64,000 bases of DNA, from contig NZ_JACHMS010000001.1 of the NCBI RefSeq assembly GCF_014205055.1, forward strand, positions 1,240,001 to 1,304,000, read 5' to 3'. Below are positions 25,853 through 34,816 of this stretch, piece by piece; within the stretch, counting starts at the first letter, position 1; every line of letters starts with the position of its first letter. The DNA is from Streptomyces luteogriseus. Lineage in GTDB: Bacteria; Actinomycetota; Actinomycetes; Streptomycetales; Streptomycetaceae. The notes under the pieces are model-generated. The model was not told the DNA's origin, searched no databases, and saw only the letters and a list, made by a program, of their open reading frames with translations. Position numbers and translations under genes: made by a program.

Positions 25853-28000
25853 GTGATGGCGGAAGACCGGGTCCTGCGGGTGCGGTCCCTCCTGGAGTCC
25901 GTGCGGGCCGAGGGACGGACCGCGCTGACCGCGCCCGAGGGCAAGGTGATCGCCGACGCGTACGGGATCGCCGTACCGGGCGAGGAGCTGGCGACGGACG
26001 TCGACGAGGCCGTGGCGTTCGCGGCACGCTTCGGCGGGCCCGTCGTGATGAAGATCGTCTCGCCGGACATCCTGCACAAGACCGACGCCGGCGGAGTGAT
26101 CGTCGGAGTCGAGGGCGCGACCGACGTACGGGCCGCCTTCCACAAGATCATCGACAGTGCGCGCGCCTACGACGCCGATGCGCGCATCTCGGGCGTGCAG
26201 GTGCAGGAGCTGCTGCCGAAGGGGCAGGAGGTCATCGTCGGCGCCGTCACGGACCCGACGTTCGGGAAGGTGGTCGCCTTCGGGCTCGGCGGGGTGCTCG
26301 TCGAGGTCCTGAAGGACGTCACCTTCCGGCTCGCGCCGGTGGACGCAGACGAGGCGCTGTCGATGCTGGACTCGATCCGGTCGGCGGAGATCCTGCGCGG
26401 GGTGCGCGGCCGGGCGGGCGTGGACCGGTGGGCCGTCGCCGAGCAGATCCGCCGGGTCTCCCAACTCGTCGCGGACTTCCCCGAGATCGCCGAGGTGGAC
26501 CTCAACCCGGTGATCGCGACGCCGGAGGGGGCCATGGCGGCCGACATCCGGGTGATCCTCGCCGAGTCGCAGCCCGCGCCGCGGCGGAAGTACTCACGCG
26601 ACGAGATCCTCGCGTCGATGCGCCGGCTGATGCAGCCGAACTCGGTCGCCGTGATCGGTGCCTCCAACGAGCAGGGCAAGATCGGCAATTCCGTGATGCG
26701 CAACCTCATCGACGGAGGTTTCGCCGGGGACATCAATCCGGTGAATCCCAAGGCCGATGACATTCTGGGCCGCAAGGCGTACAAGAGTGTCACGGACGTT
26801 CCCGGTGAGGTGGATGTGGCGGTCTTCGCGATCCCCGCCAAGTTCGTGGCCTCCGCCCTGGAAGAGGTGGGACGCAAGAAGATCCCGAACGCCGTGCTGA
26901 TCCCCTCCGGGTTCGCGGAGACCGGCGAGCACGAACTCCAGGCGGAGATCGTGGAGATCGCCGAGCGGTACGGCGTACGGCTGCTGGGGCCGAACATCTA
27001 CGGCTACTACTCGACCTGGCAGGACCTGTGCGCCACGTTCTGCACGCCGTACGACGTCAAGGGCGGGGTGGCGCTGACCTCGCAGTCGGGCGGCATCGGG
27101 ATGGCCATCCTGGGCTTCGCCCGCACCACCAAGACGGGTGTGTCGGCGATCGTCGGGCTCGGCAACAAGTCGGACCTGGACGAGGACGACCTGCTGACCT
27201 GGTTCGGCGAGGACCCGCGCACCGACTGCATCGCGATGCACCTGGAGGACCTCAAGGACGGCCGCGCCTTCGTGGAGGCCGCCCGGGCGACCGTGCCCAA
27301 GAAGCCGGTGGTCGTGCTGAAGGCCGGGCGGACGGCGGCGGGTGCCAAGGCGGCCGGTTCACACACCGGCGCCCTGGCCGGTGACGACGCCGTGTACGAC
27401 GACATCCTGCGGCAGGCCGGGGTGATCCGGGCGCCGGGCCTGAACGACATGCTGGAGTACGCGCGCGCGTTGCCGGTGCTGCCCGCTCCCCAGGGCGACA
27501 ACGTCGTGATCATCACGGGCGCCGGCGGCAGTGGTGTGCTGCTCTCCGACGCGGTGACGGACAACGGCCTGTCCCTGATGGAGATCCCGCCGGACCTGGA
27601 CGAGGCGTTCCGGAAGTTCATCCCGCCGTTCGGGGCCGCGGGCAACCCGGTGGACATCACCGGGGGCGAGCCGCCGTCGACGTACGAGGCGACGATCCGG
27701 CTGGGTCTGGAGGACCCGCGCATCCACGCGCTGGTCCTCGGCTACTGGCACACCATCGTCACTCCTCCCATGGTCTTCGCGGAGCTCACCGCGCGGGTGG
27801 TGGCCGAGTTCCGGGAGCGCGGGATCGAGAAGCCCGTGGTGGCGTCGCTCGCGGGTGACGTGGAGGTCGAGGAGGCCTGCCAGTACCTCTTCGAGCGCGG
27901 GGTCGTGGCGTACCCGTACACGACCGAGAAGCCGGTGGCCGTGCTCGGCGCGAAGTACCGCTGGGCGCGGGAGGCGGGGCGGCTGGGGGGCGGTACATGA
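25853..28000 (+). CDS. ADP-forming acyl-CoA ligase (ATP-grasp first)
   Basis: A 715-residue NDP-forming acyl-CoA synthetase. Residues 1-230 form an ATP-grasp domain (GGPVVMKIVSPDILHKTDAG), then a CoA-binding domain (PNSVAVIGASNEQGKIGNSV, residues about 260-390) and succinyl-CoA-ligase-like domains containing GSHTGALAGDD. This order, ATP-grasp before CoA-binding, is reversed relative to many fused homologues. It converts an acid, ATP and CoA to acyl-CoA and ADP, reversibly; the acid could be formate, oxalate or glycolate given the operon. It starts within 4 nt of the frc stop; GTG 25853 and ATG 25856 are adjacent alternatives. Confidence 0.85.
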   Translation: MMAEDRVLRVRSLLESVRAEGRTALTAPEGKVIADAYGIAVPGEELATDVDEAVAFAARFGGPVVMKIVSPDILHKTDAGGVIVGVEGATDVRAAFHKIIDSARAYDADARISGVQVQELLPKGQEVIVGAVTDPTFGKVVAFGLGGVLVEVLKDVTFRLAPVDADEALSMLDSIRSAEILRGVRGRAGVDRWAVAEQIRRVSQLVADFPEIAEVDLNPVIATPEGAMAADIRVILAESQPAPRRKYSRDEILASMRRLMQPNSVAVIGASNEQGKIGNSVMRNLIDGGFAGDINPVNPKADDILGRKAYKSVTDVPGEVDVAVFAIPAKFVASALEEVGRKKIPNAVLIPSGFAETGEHELQAEIVEIAERYGVRLLGPNIYGYYSTWQDLCATFCTPYDVKGGVALTSQSGGIGMAILGFARTTKTGVSAIVGLGNKSDLDEDDLLTWFGEDPRTDCIAMHLEDLKDGRAFVEAARATVPKKPVVVLKAGRTAAGAKAAGSHTGALAGDDAVYDDILRQAGVIRAPGLNDMLEYARALPVLPAPQGDNVVIITGAGGSGVLLSDAVTDNGLSLMEIPPDLDEAFRKFIPPFGAAGNPVDITGGEPPSTYEATIRLGLEDPRIHALVLGYWHTIVTPPMVFAELTARVVAEFRERGIEKPVVASLAGDVEVEEACQYLFERGVVAYPYTTEKPVAVLGAKYRWAREAGRLGGGT

Positions 28001-28122
28001 GGTGAGTGAGCGGGGGGCCGGCCGACGGTGCGCGTCGGCAGGCCCCGGGACCCGCACGCGCACGAAAGGCATGGGACAGGGGGCGCTGGCCAGATCTTTC
28101 GACGCAAGGGGTGCGACACGAC

Positions 28123-29511
28123 ATGACAACGACCGATCTGCCCACGACGGTTCCCTACCGGGAGGTCACCGACGCGAACGGCCGCGTCTACCGCCTCGGT
28201 GAGACCGACATCGACATCATGGGGCGCAAGCGCAAGTGGATGGTGATCCTGCCCTGGATCGGCATGATGGGCATCTCCTCCGCCGAGTACGCGTTCGCGT
28301 CGGCCGAGGACACCCTGCACACCGCGCACAGCTGGAACAGCATGCACATCTTCTGGATGATGACCGTCTGGGTCTTCTTCCAGGCCGCGGTGGCCTTCCC
28401 CGCGGGCAAGCTGCGTGAGAGCGGAAAACTGCCGGCCCGCTGGGCCATGATGCTCGGCGCGGCGGGCACCCTGCTGGGCTACCTGTCCCTCGCCTTCGCG
28501 CCGCACGTGGTCTTCGCCTACATCGGCTTCAGCATGTTCAGCGGCATGGGCGCGGGCATGGTCTACGCGACCTGCGTCAACATGGTCGGCAAGTGGTATC
28601 CGGAGCGCAAGGGCGGCAAGACCGGCTTCGTCAACGGCGGTTTCGCCTACGGTTCGGTGCCCTTCGTCTTCCTCTTCAACGGCTACATGGACCTGACCAA
28701 CTTCCGCTGGGTGCTGGTCTCGGTGGGTGTGTTCCTGGCCGGGATGGTCGCCTGCTCCGGCTACTTCTTCAAGGACCCGCCGAAGAACTGGTGGCCCTCC
28801 ACGATCGACCCGCTGAACCCGCCGGACGACCCGCGCGCGGCCCGCTCGCTGCGGATGAACCCTCCGGCGGTGCGCCAGTACTCCCCCAGGGAGGCGTGGA
28901 AGACCGGCCGGGTCGCCCTGATGTGGTTCTGCCTGGCGTGTACGTCCGGTGTGAACATCTTCGGTATCGCCTTCCAGGTGGACATCGGCGAGGAGGCCGG
29001 ATTCGCCGGCGGGGTCGTGGCCACCGCCATGTCCCTGAAGGCGGTCGTCAACGGCACCGGCCGCGGCGTCATCGGCTGGCTCTCCGACCTCTACGGCCGC
29101 AAGCGGTGCCTCCTCGTCGTCTGCCTCATCCTGGGTCTCGCCCAGTACGGCATCCTCTGGTCGGCCGAGAGCAAGAACCTCACGCTGTTCCTGATCTTCT
29201 CCGCGATCTCCGGCTTCGGCGGCGGTGCCATCTTCCCGATGTTCGCCGCACTCACCGCCGACTACTTCGGTGAGAACAACAACGCGTCCAACTACGGCAT
29301 GGTCTACAGCGCCAAGCTCGTCTCCGGTCTGGGCGCCGGCATGGGTGCCGTGGTCGTCGGTGCCTGGGGGCACTCCGGTGCCTTCATCCTGGCCGGCTCC
29401 ATCTCGCTCTTCGCCGGCTGCGTGGCACTGTTCCTCACCCCGCCGGGACGCGACAGGAAGACGGGCCGCATCTCCCCCAACCCGCAACCGCTCGGCGAGG
29501 ACACAGCCTGA
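28123..29511 (+). CDS. OFA-family oxalate/formate antiporter (MFS)
   Basis: A 462-residue 12-helix MFS transporter of the oxalate:formate antiporter family. A 30-residue hydrophilic N-terminus (PYREVTDANGRVYRLGETD) precedes the first helix; conserved glycine-rich helices include GFSMFSGMGAGMVYATCVN and AISGFGGGAIFPMFAALTAD; the cytoplasmic motif WLSDLYGRKR lies between the seventh-eighth helices. It is predicted to exchange oxalate for formate across the inner membrane. The ATG at 28123 follows AAGGGG at a long spacing of 11 nt. Last intact gene of the oxc operon, 122 nt after the ligase, followed directly by a decayed paralogue. Confidence 0.88.
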   Translation: MTTTDLPTTVPYREVTDANGRVYRLGETDIDIMGRKRKWMVILPWIGMMGISSAEYAFASAEDTLHTAHSWNSMHIFWMMTVWVFFQAAVAFPAGKLRESGKLPARWAMMLGAAGTLLGYLSLAFAPHVVFAYIGFSMFSGMGAGMVYATCVNMVGKWYPERKGGKTGFVNGGFAYGSVPFVFLFNGYMDLTNFRWVLVSVGVFLAGMVACSGYFFKDPPKNWWPSTIDPLNPPDDPRAARSLRMNPPAVRQYSPREAWKTGRVALMWFCLACTSGVNIFGIAFQVDIGEEAGFAGGVVATAMSLKAVVNGTGRGVIGWLSDLYGRKRCLLVVCLILGLAQYGILWSAESKNLTLFLIFSAISGFGGGAIFPMFAALTADYFGENNNASNYGMVYSAKLVSGLGAGMGAVVVGAWGHSGAFILAGSISLFAGCVALFLTPPGRDRKTGRISPNPQPLGEDTA

Positions 29512-29512
29512 C

Positions 29513-30046
29513 ATGACGGCAGATCCGTACGAAGCGAGCACGTCCCCCTTACCTTCCGACGCCGCACACCGTCCCTACCACGAGGTGACCGATCCGGTTC
29601 GGCAGTTCACTCCGAAGGAGGCCATTCGCACGGGCATGCTGCCGCTGGTGTGGATCTCGGTGGTGATGACCGCCGGTGTGTCGATCTTCGGCATCTCGTT
29701 CCAGGTCGACTTCGCCAGGGACGTGGGCTTCGGCCCGCTGGTGGCGGCGTCGTCGATGGGCGTGATGACCGTGGTCAACGGCGTCGGCCGCGGCGTGGTG
29801 GGCCGGCTGTCCGACCGGTGAGGCCGCAAGTCCACCCTGGTGTTCGTCATCGTCGTGCTGGGCCTCGCCCAGTTCGGCGTGATCTGGGCCGGCGACCTGA
29901 GGAGCGAGTGGCTGTTCCTGTTCTTCGCGTTCCTGTCCGGCTTCGGCGGCGGCGCGTTCTACCCGCTGTTCGCGGCACCCGCGGGGGTCGCCCTGCTGCT
30001 GCGCCAGCCGGGCCGCGCACCGGCACCGGCGCGAGCCGCCGGCTGA
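29513..30046 (+). pseudogene. Decayed second OFA antiporter (two deletions, one nonsense codon)
   Basis: The frame starts 1 nt after the antiporter stop. Its N-terminus (HRPYHEVTD) matches the intact copy's VPYREVTD, then jumps directly to VRQFTPKEAIRTG, which matches residues near 250 (VRQYSPREAWKTG): about 230 residues are missing. Homology continues to GRLSDR, where TGA (29819-29821) replaces the Tyr codon of SDLYGRK, then resumes in the same frame (GRKSTLVFV) to SGFGGGAFYPLFAA. A second in-frame gap of about 60 residues joins this to GVALLLRQPGR, equivalent to the intact C-terminus. It cannot make a transporter. It is a relic of a tandem duplication. Confidence 0.85.
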
Positions 30047-30062
30047 CGGCCGCCGCATCCAG

Positions 30063-30098
30063 GAGGAGGCCCCTCCCTGTGCGGGGAGGGGCCTCCTC
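30063..30098. terminator. Bidirectional terminator
   Basis: A perfect 15-bp stem (30063-30077 with 30084-30098) and 6-nt loop. It ends the oxc operon and the opposing TIM-barrel gene. Confidence 0.85.
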
Positions 30099-30116
30099 AT
30101 GTCCGTACGTCGCCTG

Positions 30117-31190
30117 TCAGCACTTCTCCCTCAGGGAGTGCAGGTGGGCGCTGGAGCGACGGGCGAACGTGAAGGACTCGGCCGGGTTGTCGTGTTCGGC
30201 CTGCCAGTGGTGGGCCATGCGGTGGCCGCGCAGCCGGGTCACGGCCGAGATGAAGCGCTGGTAGTCGATGTCGCCGTCGCCGACGTCGGTCATGGTGTAG
30301 CCGTACGGGTTCGACGGATCGCTCTCGCCGTCCTTCACGTGGAAGAGCGGGTAGCGGTCGGGCTGCCGCAGGACGTAGTTCAGCGGCTCGAACGGCGCGG
30401 GTGTGCCGTCGGGCCGCTTGGAGAAGCGGAACTGGCCTACGTACGCCCAGTAGATGTCCATCTCCAGGTGGACGAGGTCCGGGTCGGTCTCCTTGAGCAG
30501 GATGTCGTAGAGGCGGACCTTGGGGTTGTCGGTGGCGAAGGAGAACTCCTCGGAGTGGTTGTGCTGGTAGAACTTCATGCCGCGGGCCCGCGCCGCCGCG
30601 CCGTAGGTGTTGAAGTCCTCGGCGGCACGCTTCCAGGCGTCGACGGTCGAGCCGTAGCGGAACGGGCCGGAGGCCGTGCCGATGTGCTTGAGGCCGAGGG
30701 CCTGGGCGTCGTCGAGGACCTTGGTGAGGTTCTGGGCGAACGTGTAGGCGTTCGGGTCGTCGGAGTAGTAGCCGACGTGGCTGCCGATCGGGTTCAGGCC
30801 GTGGTTGCGGGCCAGCCGCTTGAGCTGGGCGAGCGTGATGGGGCCGGCTGAGCCCTGGGTGTAGCCGGCGAACTCGACCTCGTCGTAGCCGTACCGCTCC
30901 AGTTCGGCGAAGACGGGGCCGAAGCCGAGGGTGGAGACCTTGTCGCGCAGGCTGTAGAGCTGGATGCCGAGGCGACCGGGCGGCAGGACGGGGCGGCCGC
31001 GGCCCTTGGTGCCGGACGTCGTGGCGGGCGTGGCGCTGCCGGTGGCGGCGGTGGCGTTGCGGGTGGCGGCGTTCGCCGGGGCGGCGGCGCCGAGCAGGGC
31101 GGCGGCGGTGGCGCCGGCGGCCACGCCGAGCATGCCTCGTCTGCTGAGGCGGTGGCCGAGCTCGGGGTCGGGCTGGGAGAAGCGGCTCAT
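30117..31190 (-). CDS. Tat-exported sugar phosphate isomerase/epimerase-like TIM-barrel protein
   Basis: A 357-residue protein. The N-terminus has a twin-arginine signal (RLSRRGMLGVAAGATAAALL) with cleavage expected after ANA, then a Thr/Ala-rich linker. The rest is a xylose-isomerase-like TIM barrel (LGIQLYSLRDKVSTLGF, YDEVEFAGYTQGSAGP, HLEMDIYWAYVGQ, LFHVKDGE) with metal-ligand-like Glu, Asp and His positions. It probably acts outside the membrane on a sugar or keto-sugar. It lies 81 nt downstream of the Ebo operon on the same strand and may be co-transcribed. Confidence 0.88.
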   Translation of the reverse strand: MSRFSQPDPELGHRLSRRGMLGVAAGATAAALLGAAAPANAATRNATAATGSATPATTSGTKGRGRPVLPPGRLGIQLYSLRDKVSTLGFGPVFAELERYGYDEVEFAGYTQGSAGPITLAQLKRLARNHGLNPIGSHVGYYSDDPNAYTFAQNLTKVLDDAQALGLKHIGTASGPFRYGSTVDAWKRAAEDFNTYGAAARARGMKFYQHNHSEEFSFATDNPKVRLYDILLKETDPDLVHLEMDIYWAYVGQFRFSKRPDGTPAPFEPLNYVLRQPDRYPLFHVKDGESDPSNPYGYTMTDVGDGDIDYQRFISAVTRLRGHRMAHHWQAEHDNPAESFTFARRSSAHLHSLREKC

Positions 31191-31271
31191 GCGTGGAACT
31201 CCTCGTGATCGCGGGGCGTTGTCAGTGGTGAGTGCTTCACTTGTGACCAGTCGGTACCGAGGGCGGTGACC

Positions 31272-32705
31272 TCAGGTGAGACCGGCGAGTCTGAGCAGGA
31301 GTGACTTCACATCGGTGGCCGCGACGCGGTCTCCGACAGCACGGGGGGTGGAGCAGATGAGGAGCGGACCGTCGTCGTCGCTCTGCGGAAGGCGGCCGTG
31401 GCTGCCGCGAATAGGTGAGGGGTCCAGGGGCACGACCGCCATCCGGTAGCGCATGCCGAGCTTCTTGCGCGCCAGTGCGGTGGCCGCCTTGACCTTGACG
31501 TAGGGGTCGAGGGGATCCATGAAGAGTTCGACCGGGTCGTAGCCGGGTTTGCGGTGGATCTCGACCAGCTGCGCGAAGTCGGGCGCGCGGTCGTCGTCGA
31601 GCCAGTAGTAGTACGTGAACCAGGCGTCGGGTTCCGCCACGGCTACGAGCTCGCCCGCGCGCGGATGGTCGAGGTGGTGGGTCTTCTTGCCCTCGTCGTC
31701 CAGGAGTTGGGCGATGCCGGGCAGGCCGTCGAGGGCCGCTCGTGTGGCGTCGAGGTCCTCGGGGCGGCGCACGTAGACATGGGCGATCTGGTGATCGGCG
31801 ACCGCGAAGGCACGGGACGCCATCGGGTCGAGGTACTCCATGCCGTCCTGCGTGTGCACCTCCAGCAGCCCGGCGCGGCGCAGGGCGCGGTTGATGTCGA
31901 CATGCCGGTTCACGCGGGTGATGCCGTACTCGGACAGGGCGACGACGGTACGGCCCTCGGCACGGGCGTCGTCCAGCAGCGGGGCCATGGCGGCGTCTAG
32001 GTCGGCGGCCGCCTTCAGGGAGCGCGGGTCGTCGGGGCCGAAGCGCTGCAGGTCGTAGTCGAGATGAGGGAGGTAGCAGAGCGTCAGGTCGGGGTGCCGG
32101 GTGCGGATGATGTGGCGGGTGGCGTCGATGATCCACCGGCTGGAGACGAGGTCGGCTCCGGGACCCCAGAAGTGGAACAGGGGGAACGTGCCGAGTGCGT
32201 CGGTGAGTTCGTCGTGCAGTGCGGCCGGCCGGGTGTAGCAGTCGGGTTCCTTGCGGCCGTCGGCGTAGTAGACCGGACGGGGGGTGACGGTGATGTCGGT
32301 GTCGGCGCCCATGGCGTACCACCAGCAGATGTTCGCGACGGTGTAGCCGGGGTGGGCGCGGCGGGCGGCGTCCCAGAGCTTGTCGCCGGCCACGAGCCCG
32401 TTGTGCTGGCGCCACAGCAGGACGTCGCCGAGTTCACGGAAGTACCAGCCGTTGCCGACGATGCCGTGCTCCGAGGGCATGGTGCCGGTGAGGAACGTGG
32501 ACTGGGCGGCGCAGGTGACGGCGGGCAGGACGGTGCCGAGCGGAGCACGGGAACCGGACTGGCCGAGCGCTTTGAGGTGGGGCATGTGGTCGAGGAGGCG
32601 GGGGGTGAGGCCGACGACGTCGAGGACGAGGAGCGGAGTGGGGCGGGTCGCGGCGGCCGGGAGCGGGGCGGCCGGGTCCGGGCGCTCATGGGTGCCGGTG
32701 CTCAT
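31272..32705 (-). CDS. eboF: Alkaline phosphatase-superfamily phosphodiesterase, EboF-like
   Basis: A 477-residue nucleotide pyrophosphatase/phosphodiesterase-type protein. The metal-site Asp is in LLVLDVVGLTPRLL, the Thr nucleophile in LPAVTCAAQSTFLTG, and the second metal site in LCYLPHLDYDLQRFG and SEYGIT. No signal peptide is evident. It is the last gene of the Ebo-type operon and overlaps the EboE stop by 4 nt. In other bacteria the Ebo set is linked to movement of a metabolite to the periplasm (scytonemin monomer in cyanobacteria); the substrate here is unknown. Confidence 0.82.
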   Translation of the reverse strand: MSTGTHERPDPAAPLPAAATRPTPLLVLDVVGLTPRLLDHMPHLKALGQSGSRAPLGTVLPAVTCAAQSTFLTGTMPSEHGIVGNGWYFRELGDVLLWRQHNGLVAGDKLWDAARRAHPGYTVANICWWYAMGADTDITVTPRPVYYADGRKEPDCYTRPAALHDELTDALGTFPLFHFWGPGADLVSSRWIIDATRHIIRTRHPDLTLCYLPHLDYDLQRFGPDDPRSLKAAADLDAAMAPLLDDARAEGRTVVALSEYGITRVNRHVDINRALRRAGLLEVHTQDGMEYLDPMASRAFAVADHQIAHVYVRRPEDLDATRAALDGLPGIAQLLDDEGKKTHHLDHPRAGELVAVAEPDAWFTYYYWLDDDRAPDFAQLVEIHRKPGYDPVELFMDPLDPYVKVKAATALARKKLGMRYRMAVVPLDPSPIRGSHGRLPQSDDDGPLLICSTPRAVGDRVAATDVKSLLLRLAGLT

Positions 32706-33871
32706 GGCAGCTCCTTCAGACCGAGGTCGGTCAGCAGGTCGCGGGCGAGGGTGAGTTCGGCGGCGATGCCCTCGGCGAGCTGAGTGCGGCCCTTGGGGCG
32801 CAGCTCGGGCGGGAGGGCCTGCCAGGTGTAGGTCTCGACCTCCAGGTGGCGGGTGAGCGGGGCCGGGCCGCCGACGAGCCGGGTCAGTGCGGATGTCAGG
32901 ACCGGGAGGGTGGAGGTGAGGGGCGCGGCGGGGGCCGCGTGCAGGGGGACGTGGAAGTGGGAGCGCCAGGGTGAGGCGTCGGGCAGGGCGTGTCCGGCGA
33001 GGGCCTCGTCGAGGTCGTCGGTGGCGCGCAGGCCGGCGGCGGTGGCCGTGCGGGTCTGGTGCAGGAAGCGGGGTTCGGCGAAGGCGGCGAGGGCCTCGCG
33101 TACCTCGGGGAGATGGGGGTGTTCGGCGTGCAGGGCGGCGGAGAGCTGGGATTTGACGACGGGGGCGCCGGCCGCGGTGAGGGCGTCCAGGGCGGTGTGC
33201 GGGTCTTCGAAGGAGGTGGCGAGGTGGCAGGTGTCGACGCAGATGCCGATGCGGTCGTGGCCGATCGCGGTGAGCGGGGCGATGGCGTCGTGGGTCGTCT
33301 CGACGACGCAGCCGGGTTCCGGTTCCAGGCCGACGCGGATGGAGCGGCCGGTCAGCTCCTCGAGGGCGTCGAGGCGTTCGGCGAGGGTGCGCAGCGCGGT
33401 GCGGGCCGTCCGCGCGCGCTCGTCGTCGTACGCGGTGCGCCAGGCGAGGGGCAGGGTGGAGATGGTCCCGTCGGTGACGTCGTCGGGGAGGAGCCCGGCG
33501 AGGACGCGGGCCAAGGCGGTGGTGTGGTCGAGGCGTTCCGGGTCGGCCCAGTCCGGCTTGTACACGCGGTACTTGACCTCCTCGGCGCCGAAGCCCTCAT
33601 AGGGGAAGCCGTTGAGGGTGACGACCTCGAGGCCACGCCGGTCGAGTTCGGAGCGCAGGCCGCGCAGCGCGGCGGGGTCGGTGACGAGGGCGTGGGCGGC
33701 GTCCTTGGCGAGCCACAGCCCGATGCCGAGCCGGTCGCGGCCGAGGCGGCGACGGACGGGTTCGCAGTGGTCGCGGAGCTGGGCGAGGACCCCGTCGAGG
33801 GTCTCGGCGGGGTGGACGTTGGTGCAGTAGGCGAGGTGGACGATGGAACCGTCGGGGTGGCGGAAGCGCAT
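32702..33871 (-). CDS. eboE: EboE-type TIM-barrel metabolite traffic protein
   Basis: A 389-residue xylose-isomerase-like TIM barrel. Typical features are the start VHLAYCTNVHPAETLDG, LNGFPYEGFGAEEVKY, VGLEPEPGCVVET and CVDTCHLATSFEDP, which carry putative metal ligands. It matches the EboE protein of the eboABCDEF clusters. It starts 3 nt after the TatD-type gene and overlaps EboF by 4 nt, so the genes are coupled. Confidence 0.82.
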   Translation of the reverse strand: MRFRHPDGSIVHLAYCTNVHPAETLDGVLAQLRDHCEPVRRRLGRDRLGIGLWLAKDAAHALVTDPAALRGLRSELDRRGLEVVTLNGFPYEGFGAEEVKYRVYKPDWADPERLDHTTALARVLAGLLPDDVTDGTISTLPLAWRTAYDDERARTARTALRTLAERLDALEELTGRSIRVGLEPEPGCVVETTHDAIAPLTAIGHDRIGICVDTCHLATSFEDPHTALDALTAAGAPVVKSQLSAALHAEHPHLPEVREALAAFAEPRFLHQTRTATAAGLRATDDLDEALAGHALPDASPWRSHFHVPLHAAPAAPLTSTLPVLTSALTRLVGGPAPLTRHLEVETYTWQALPPELRPKGRTQLAEGIAAELTLARDLLTDLGLKELP

Positions 33872-33874
33872 GGA

Positions 33875-34816
33875 TCACGCCTCCGCGGCGGGCACGGGGG
33901 CCGGCCTGCCCGCGCCGGTGTTTGGCTCGTGCGGATCCTTCGGGGCGGTGTCCGGCTCGTGCGGATCCTTCGGGGCGCCGCGGAGGACGGAGTTGCCCTC
34001 GTGGGTGGCCCCTGTGCCGGTGACGTCGAGGTTCAGGCGGCCACTGAGCCCGTAGAAGGCGACGGGGTTGCGCCACAGCACCTGGTCGACGTCGTCCTCG
34101 TCGAAGCCCTCGGCCAGCATCAGGTCGCCGACCTTGCGCGTCTTGAGGGGGTCGCTCTTTCCCCAGTCGGCGGCGGAGTTCACCAGGACCTGCTCGGTGC
34201 CGTAGGCGCGCAGGAGGGCGACCATGCGCTCCTCGTCCATCTTGGTGTCGGGATAGACGGAGAAGCCCAGCCAGCAGCCGCTGTCCCTGGCCTCCTTGAC
34301 GGTCGTCTCGTTGAGGTGGTCGACCAGGACCCGCTCCGGGGCCAGTGCGGACTCCCGGACGACGTCGAGAGTGCGGCGCAGCCCGGCGAGTTTGTCGCGG
34401 TGCGGGGTGTGCACCAGGGCGGGCAGGCCGTGGTCGGCGGCGAGCTGGAGCTGCGCGGCGAGGGCGGTGTCCTCGGCCGGAGTCATGGAGTCGTAGCCGA
34501 TCTCCCCCACCGCCACGACGTTGTCCTTGACGAGATACCGGGGCAGCTCGTCGAGGACGGGCAGGCAGCGCGGGTCGTTGGCCTCCTTGGGGTTGAGGGC
34601 GATCGTGCAGTGGTGGGCGATGCCGTACTGGGCGGCGCGGAAGGGCTCCCAGCCGAGGAGGGCGTCGAAGTAGTCGCGGAAGGAGGCGGGCGAGGTGCGC
34701 GGCTGGCCGAGCCAGAAGGACGGCTCGACGACGGCGCGGACACCGGCGGCGTACATGGCCTCGTAGTCGTCGGTGGTCCGGGACGTCATGTGTATGTGGG
34801 GGTCGAAGATGCGCAT
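33875..34816 (-). CDS. eboB: TatD-family metal-dependent hydrolase, EboB-like
   Basis: A 313-residue amidohydrolase-fold protein. The start MRIFDPHIHMTSRT holds the HxH metal ligands; GEIGYDSMTP, HTPHRDK and DHLNE carry the later ligands. Predicted to be a cytoplasmic metal-dependent hydrolase in the Ebo metabolite-traffic operon. The C-terminal tail beyond residue about 280 carries a duplicated PKDPHEP(D/N)T peptide encoded by two 30-bp tandem repeats and is probably not part of the fold. Start and EboA stop share one base (TGATG). Confidence 0.85.
   Translation of the reverse strand: MRIFDPHIHMTSRTTDDYEAMYAAGVRAVVEPSFWLGQPRTSPASFRDYFDALLGWEPFRAAQYGIAHHCTIALNPKEANDPRCLPVLDELPRYLVKDNVVAVGEIGYDSMTPAEDTALAAQLQLAADHGLPALVHTPHRDKLAGLRRTLDVVRESALAPERVLVDHLNETTVKEARDSGCWLGFSVYPDTKMDEERMVALLRAYGTEQVLVNSAADWGKSDPLKTRKVGDLMLAEGFDEDDVDQVLWRNPVAFYGLSGRLNLDVTGTGATHEGNSVLRGAPKDPHEPDTAPKDPHEPNTGAGRPAPVPAAEA
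33917..33976. repeat. Two 30-bp tandem repeats in the 3' end of the TatD gene
   Basis: Units 33917-33946 and 33947-33976 differ at two bases and encode the repeated APKDPHEPxT peptide near the C-terminus. Confidence 0.85.
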
